This document shows positions 58,307 to 64,000 of a stretch of DNA of 64,000 nucleotides, in pieces. A program made the translations under genes and the position numbers. Positions within the stretch are counted from its first letter, which is position 1. Every line of letters begins with the position of its first letter. The stretch covers positions 813,275 to 877,274 of the forward strand of contig JXTC01000069.1 in assembly GCA_002914845.1 (NCBI GenBank). The letters run 5' to 3'. The notes under the pieces are model-generated. The model ran no database searches. It saw only the letters and a program-made list of their open reading frames with translations, and was not told where the DNA came from. The stretch is from Trema orientale (Eukaryota; Streptophyta; Magnoliopsida; Rosales; Cannabaceae).

Positions 58307-58394
58307 ATGATACTTACCCATAGAGCTGCAAATATGGGTTGCCCAGCCCATTCAGGCCAGAAGGGAAATTTGGACCGGACCGGCATGAGAATAG

Positions 58395-59887
58395 TTAGAG
58401 CAATAAGTCATTCACCATGCTATTTGAATTATGAAAAGATGCATTTCTTGAGCGAAGATGCATTTCCTGAGCGAACAAATATTCCTGCCTCACATTATGA
58501 AGCGAGAAAATTGTTGCGTGATTTAGGATTAGGCTATGAGTCAATTCATGCTTGCAAGCATGATTGTGTTCTTTTTCGAAATGAACACAAAGATGCAAAA
58601 ACTTGTCCAGTTTGTGGTGAATCAAGATTTAAACATGATGATGGTAAGAAAAAAATACTACCTCACAAGGTTTTGAGACATTTCCCTTTGATTCCAAGAT
58701 TAAAATGATTATTTAGATCAAGACATACTTCAACTGATATGAGATAGCATAAAATGAAACATGTCACTGAAGATGGTGTTTTAAGGCATCCAGCTGATGG
58801 TCAAGTATGGAAAGATTTTGATGAGCAATATTCATAGTTTCCAAATGATCCTCGTAATGTAAGATTGGGTCTTGCATCAGATGGCTTTAATCCATTTGGC
58901 AATATGAGTACATCGTATAGCATATGGCCAGTTGTGCTTGTACCATATAACATACTACCTTGGAAGTGTATGAAAGAGACATTCTCTATGCTGACTCTAT
59001 TAATTCCTGGTTCTAAATCACCTGGCAGAGATATTGATATTTATTTGCATTCTCTTATTGAGGAGCTGAAAGAACTTTGGGACAAAGGAGTTACGACTTA
59101 CGACGTGGTGACCAAAAACTATTTCAATATGCATGCAGCTGTTTTATGGACAATTAATGATTTTCCTGCATATGGAACTTTATCTGGATGGAGCACAAAA
59201 GGGTATATGGCATGTCCTGTTTGTAATGAAGACACTGATTCTCAAAAATTGAGGAGTAAGATTTGTTATATGGGGCATCGTCGTTATTTACCTAAAACTC
59301 ATAGTTTGCGAAAAAGTCGACTACATAATGGTAAAGTTGAACAACGATTGGCACCTAAGATACTTACTACAGAAGATATATTGAGACAATTGAGACGATT
59401 ACCAAAACTGAGACCAGGTAAACATCCAAACAACACTGATAAAGATAGAAAACGTACACCAGCCGAGTTGAATTAGACCAAAAAAAGTATATTCTTTGAG
59501 TTGGATTACTGGTCAAATGGTTATGCTACAAATATTTCAAGAAATGTAAATATTAGAGATGGAAAGATATTGGGTCTAAAGACTCATGATTGTCATATTT
59601 TGTTACAACGCCTCTTACCAATAGGCATTAGACCATTTTTAAAGAAAGATGTCGTTGAAGCAATTGTAAGATTGTCGAATTTCTTCCAACAAATATGCGC
59701 AAGAACATTATTTATCAAAGACTTGGATACCTTACAAGAAGAAATCGTTCTTATACTATGCAAGTTGGAAACAATTTTCCCTCTAGCTTTCTTTGACGTT
59801 ATGATCCATCTAGCTGTGCATTTACCAAATGAGGTAAAAATGGCTGGTCCAGTTCATTTTCGATGGATGTATCCGATCGAAAGGTAA
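58395..59887 (+). pseudogene. CACTA transposase (TNP2 type), broken
   Basis: Catalyses CACTA excision and insertion in intact relatives. The plus-strand readings follow the TNP2 family (PF02992): EARKLLRDLGLGYESIHACK, a CPVCGESRFK zinc-binding pair, GLASDGFNPFGNMSTSYSIW, LLIPGSKSPGRDIDIYL, AAVLWTINDFPAYGTLSGWS, a CPVCNED pair, and HDCHILLQRLLPIGIRPFL. The 5' part is missing: sequence before about 58395 is unrelated and GGCC-rich. In-frame stops interrupt it at about 58706, 58744, 58835 and 59474, and an N gap removes the part after 59930. It is therefore non-functional. Confidence 0.88.
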
Positions 59888-59930
59888 TATGTACTACTGT
59901 AAATTTATTTTTATATTATTTTCATATATC

Positions 59931-60318
59931 NNNNNNNNNNNNNNNNNNNNNNNNNNNNNNNNNNNNNNNNNNNNNNNNNNNNNNNNNNNNNNNNNNNNNN
60001 NNNNNNNNNNNNNNNNNNNNNNNNNNNNNNNNNNNNNNNNNNNNNNNNNNNNNNNNNNNNNNNNNNNNNNNNNNNNNNNNNNNNNNNNNNNNNNNNNNNN
60101 NNNNNNNNNNNNNNNNNNNNNNNNNNNNNNNNNNNNNNNNNNNNNNNNNNNNNNNNNNNNNNNNNNNNNNNNNNNNNNNNNNNNNNNNNNNNNNNNNNNN
60201 NNNNNNNNNNNNNNNNNNNNNNNNNNNNNNNNNNNNNNNNNNNNNNNNNNNNNNNNNNNNNNNNNNNNNNNNNNNNNNNNNNNNNNNNNNNNNNNNNNNN
60301 NNNNNNNNNNNNNNNNNN
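59931..60318. other. Assembly gap (388 N)
   Basis: N run inside the CACTA transposase gene. The missing sequence probably includes the DUF4218-type segment usual at that point. Confidence 1.
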
Positions 60319-60902
60319 TGGTGAATCATGTGATTTTTACGGTGAGATTACGGATATACTAGAGATAAGCTACATTTTGGACTATAAAGTTATACTCTTC
60401 AAATGTAAATGGTATGACACAAATTTTTTTAAAAAATAGAACACATAGAGATTTGAACTTTACGAGCATTAATATTAGCTCAGAATGGTATCAAACAGAT
60501 CCATTCATTCTAGCAATCCAAGCTCAACAAGTATTTTATATGATAGATGATTTGATGGGGAAAGATTGGCACGTTGTTCAGAAAGTATACCATCGTCACC
60601 TATGGGACATCTCAGAGAATTTAGATGACATTGAAGAACTAGAAAATCTGTCAGAACAAATTAATGATGATGCTTATCAAGAGGATATCTCATCAAATAT
60701 TCGTTTCACATTTGAACAAGAGATAGATTTGCAAACTGAACAAGTTAATAGGCTAAATGTTGAACCAACTGAAGTCAACAAAGATATTTATGAAGCTGCA
60801 AAAGCTAATTCAGATATTATTGAAGACTATGAAGAGGAAATATTAGATTTTTCTAGTGAAAGTTCCGAAGAAGAACCAATAGTCAGTGACGATGATGATT
60901 AG
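60319..60902 (+). pseudogene. C-terminal part of the CACTA transposase (DUF4216 region)
   Basis: After the gap, GEITDILEISYILDYKVILF is followed by an in-frame stop near 60437. Then comes the typical DUF4216 string FTSINISSEWYQTDPFILA, QAQQVFYMIDDLMGKDWHVV, and a long acidic tail ending in a run of Asp. This order (TNP2 core, DUF4218, DUF4216, acidic tail) is standard for plant CACTA transposases. Confidence 0.75.
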
Positions 60903-61379
60903 TGCTTAAAAGCAAATTGGAATTTTAATTAATTTTTATTTGTAATGTTTTAATGCTCTTTTATGGTTATTGTGTTTAGTATTTTGTTTTTACTATTACT
61001 ATATTTAACAATTGATGTTAGACAATTTTGTTCTCTTTTTTTTTTTTTTTTCATAGAGAATTCTAGTTCGATTATTGGCCATACTCTTTATTTATTTTTT
61101 ATTTGAAAAAATAAATCTATTATTCATCTAGTGGTTCAAAGTACCAAATATATCTGCATTTACTTGAGATGCTATTTATATGTGTAACAAACTAGTTATA
61201 CAATTATGATCATACTTTTAAACTATATAATGATTATCTTCTAATAAATATTTTCTAACAAAATTGTCATTTACTACGTTAAAACAAAATTTGATGTGAA
61301 AAATAAACTTTATTTTGAAAATATATTTCTTAATCCAAACACACTTATAATTTTACATAGACCTTCTTAATTTTATAAA
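60903..61379. other. 3' non-coding part of the CACTA element
   Basis: AT-rich, with a T-run at 61040-61056. No gene seen. Confidence 0.4.
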
Positions 61380-61870
61380 AAGCTCTAAATTATTTTTAGA
61401 GGCCAAAACTTATTTTAGAAACGAATTTGTAATGTCTCTAAATATTATTTATATTTTTCGTATTAATCAGTTCACAAGAAAACTTCATGAAAAATATATT
61501 TAGAGACAAATTTCATTTCGTCTCTAAATGCAATTTTAATAAACTTTAGAGACTAAATATTTATTTTGTCTCTCTAAGTGTCTTTTAGAGACGAAAATAT
61601 TTTGTATCTAAACGTGTGAGTGCTTCCCGCTAATAAACTACTCATAATAATACTTCCTACCAAACCCATTAGAGATGAAATAATTATATCGTCTCCGAAT
61701 GCAACATTTAGAGACGAGATTGATTTGTCCCTTAAAAAAAAATAACAAATAGTATAAAACTGACCAAACATATAGAGACACCATTATTTCGTCTCTGAAA
61801 GGCACTTTTAGAGACGAAATTAAATTTGTCTCTAAAAATATCGTCTCTAAAAGTGATTTTTCTTGTAGTG
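61380..61870. repeat. Right CACTA subterminal array and terminus
   Basis: Repeated TTTAGAGACGAAA / TTTCGTCTCTAAA in both orientations, ending GTGATTTTTCTTGTAGTG. Such arrays are the transposase binding sites in En/Spm elements. Confidence 0.85.
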
Positions 61871-61894
61871 ATTTATATGGGGATATACATGTAC

Positions 61895-62650
61895 ATGTTA
61901 ATTATCTAATAGACATAATTTTAATTATAAAGTATCTTGTGATATTTATTTAGTTAAAGAGTATAGTTTGGACCCTTAGTGGAATAAATCCATAACTAAT
62001 AGTATAAGCCTACTTGTATTAAGAGTCCATTTGGGTCCCCAACCTACACCAATATCTTAGGTTGCATGAGATCAATTGGGCTCAATATTTTTCTGGATAA
62101 ATACATAAAGGGAGGAAAAAGCCGGATAGCAAGGTGGGCCTTTAGGGCCCACCACTTACTCCTTAGAGCAAGAAAAGGCCCACCACTTGCTCCTTAGAGC
62201 AAGTAAATTTTGGCTAGCCCATAGCCACTAGGGCTGGCCGAAATTCCCCTATGGGGAGGAGTCTATAAAAGTATACTCCTCCCCCCTTGTTGTGTATTGT
62301 ATAGACTCCACCCCCCCCTCCCCCTTGTTGTATGTTGATTCAGTTTTGATTAAAACATTAGTTTGGCGGCTGCACAGAAAAGTGCGAGAAATTTTTGGAG
62401 CCACTATTGGAAGACATTGGAGTTATTGGATTCTTACTTGGAGGTTGATCAAGATCGAGGTGCCCACACACCTCTGTAGTTATAAGCTTGGTGCGTAGGA
62501 AGGAAGACTAATTGGTTGAGGTAAACAATCTCTTGTATGTATTTAGACTATAACAAAGATCCAAAAAGATTTTATGACAAATTATAATCCGAAAATTTTT
62601 TTGTTTTCCATGCTTCTGCTCATTTTTGATTTTGTCGATTTTGTCACGCT
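61895..62650 (+). repeat. Probable LTR of a retrotransposon (fossil)
   Basis: TGTTAATTATCTAATAGAC begins 25 bp after the CACTA terminus. Downstream are GGGCCCACCACTTACTCCTT and its partial repeat, a TATA box GTCTATAAAAGTATACT near 62262, and a C-rich leader. The layout (start, TATA box, leader) is that of an LTR, Copia-like by my recollection of similar plant LTRs. The right end and any internal domains are not evident. Confidence 0.4.
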
Positions 62651-64000
62651 TTTCCGTAAATAATAACCAAACATTCGTACCAAAGTCACGGTTGTTTTTT
62701 ATGGTCTATTTACTGCAAATTCTTCTCTTTAGCTTGTTCTTGATCGTTCAGTTTATATATGCATGTTTGTAATTTTTAGATAGGTTTGACACTCTAGGTT
62801 TCTATGAATGGTTAATTGATTTTTTGTCTTATGATGATGAATGGATATCAATTTTAATGTTATGCATGGTTTATGGATTTTTTGATTTTATAAACCTTTG
62901 CCATGCTTATAGAATTTTATTGTGTAATCTTTTCGTTGGGATTGTAATAAGGAGGGTGGTCTATCATCACCTTGTTTTTCTCCTTGATAGTTTTTTTAGG
63001 ATTTGTGTATTTTTCTATACTAGAAAATTGTAAATCTAGGTTTCTGTAATTTTCTTGAAAAAACAACAATTGTGGAAAAGCTTGGAAGACCAACAATGGA
63101 GGAAGAAGATGAAGGAGACTCTAGTTTCATGCTTTTCTTTTTTTCTATTTTTTATTTTCTGTTTATTGTTTTTTATTTATTTTTATTAATTTATTTAAAA
63201 AACTTCTTACACCTCCTACCCTTAGTGGTTCAGATTGGCGCTTTTCAAAATGCTACGAACAGCCCCTACTTCAGACGTTTCGGCAGCCGCTAGCCTTGTT
63301 AGCTAACATGTTTCACCCTATCTATCTTATTTTCAGACTTACAAGGAAATCCCTTCTTCCATACTACTTTACAGATTGTCATTCTTTTTAATATGTAGAA
63401 CCAATTAATACCTAATAAGATCCACACCTGCACATATTGGGTTTCTCTTGCCTATCTTGTAAATTTTTGTTCTTGCTACTAAAAGATGGGATTTTTCACT
63501 ATCAAAACCCAAAAATATACTTTCCAGCAGAAAACTATTCAAAACAGTATATATGACACACGAACCAGTATGACATATCTCCTAGACAATTCATATATGA
63601 AATTATTTCACGAAATTCGATATTTATTCAAAATATGTAAAATTCATAAATTAAATTAATTTTAGAATCAAGTAATCAAATTCATACCTCAATGAGTATC
63701 CAAACAGTATTACGGTACTATGGAAAACGTTTGGCATCATTTGGGTGTCATTCGAAGAGTCGGGCGTCATTTTCAAACCAATGGAACCTTTGGTCCCTTA
63801 GTTTAAAAATTCGACTTTCAAACGGAGCTTCAAATCATGAAACGGACTTTACCACTGAATTTTTAGCACCCAAAATAGTTAGGTTAGATACCGTTTCGAC
63901 ACCATAAAATCATATTTAATCTCGTCTCAATCTCCTCTTCGACATGGTACAATTTTCTCGGCCTAAATAATTCCTCCCTATACCTTTTAAGTTGAAAGTC
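62651..64000. other. Unassigned right edge of the window
   Basis: No convincing coding sequence. ORFs at 62824-63293 are hydrophobic, T-rich readings without family resemblance. Around 63690-63900 (GGCATCATTTGGGTGTCATT, TCGGGCGTCATTTTCAAACC) the GC content rises. That phrase style is repeat-like, but the element cannot be named. Confidence 0.35.

Larger units (their letters stand above)
54216..61870 (+). mobile_element. Decayed CACTA (En/Spm-type) DNA transposon region
   Basis: Right terminus at 61853-61870 reads, on the reverse strand, CACTACAAGAAAAATCAC, a canonical CACTA end. Both flanks carry subterminal AGAGACGAAA / CGTCTCTAAAA arrays (about 54220-54586 and 61380-61850), and a TNP2-type transposase with a downstream DUF4216 domain lies between. 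The expected left CACTACAAG end was not found: the array starts after CACAACTGTATACAG near 54206. A single N at 54587, a 388-N gap, a MITE and unrelated repeats also lie inside. It may be one element with insertions or two remnants. Confidence 0.75.

Noticed and set aside
59863-60362. Open frames across 59.9-60.3 kb
   Set aside because: Same artefact, an N run within the CACTA transposase.
62824-63293. Hydrophobic ORFs at the right edge as membrane proteins
   Set aside because: T-rich sequence read in frame gives Phe/Leu/Ile runs. No start context, splice sites or family match was seen.

Overview
This is nuclear DNA from a flowering plant, most likely a eudicot (rosid-like by protein similarity). 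It is AT-rich, its genes have GT-AG introns, and it is crowded with plant-type LTR retrotransposons, CACTA, hAT and Mutator-like elements and MITEs. Three long N gaps (5414-6348, 42446-42563, 59931-60318) and a single N (54587) show it is a draft assembly. The species cannot be named from sequence alone.

Four host genes were found, all on the minus strand, and I placed their exon borders by hand. They are a MATE transporter of the DETOXIFICATION family (10756-15222, seven exons, 580 aa); the cap-binding protein nCBP/4EHP (28093-31161, six exons, 233 aa); an SD2-2-type S-domain receptor kinase (35380-38061, one exon, 893 aa); and an RHB1A-type RING-H2 ubiquitin ligase (48365-49598, four coding exons, 192 aa, with a probable untranslated leader exon near 51.0 kb). 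From memory of the Arabidopsis map, the RHB1A, SD2-2/RLK4 and DTX34 genes are neighbours there (At4g00335, At4g00340, At4g00350). The window therefore looks like a conserved gene block stretched by transposons, with nCBP as an extra member.

Layout: 0-7.8 kb is the 3' part of a Ty3/gypsy Tat-lineage element, with RNase H, integrase, a characteristic antisense coding block and the 3' LTR. 8-10.7 kb holds decayed repeats. 10.7-15.3 kb is the MATE gene. 16-17.8 kb holds MITEs and nested hAT-like elements. 18.6-23.9 kb is a broken Ty1/copia element with both LTRs. 24-28 kb is a cluster of fold-back elements and tandem repeats. 28-31.2 kb is nCBP. 32.3-34.2 kb holds a MITE and a roughly 180-bp tandem array. 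35.4-38.1 kb is the receptor kinase. 39-43.5 kb holds MITEs and a hAT element interrupted by a solo LTR. 45.6-47 kb holds a LINE tail and a Mutator-like fold-back element. 48.4-51.1 kb is the RING gene. 52.4-53.5 kb is a large palindromic element. 54.2-61.9 kb is a decayed CACTA element with other repeats inside it. 61.9-64 kb holds a probable LTR and unassigned sequence.

Nothing here amounts to a new multi-gene system. The best leads are the conserved gene block, a MITE family that sits in TA microsatellites (one copy touching a splice donor), an in-frame 78-nt intron inside the RING domain, a telo-box with a site II motif at nCBP, and the antisense coding block of the Tat element.
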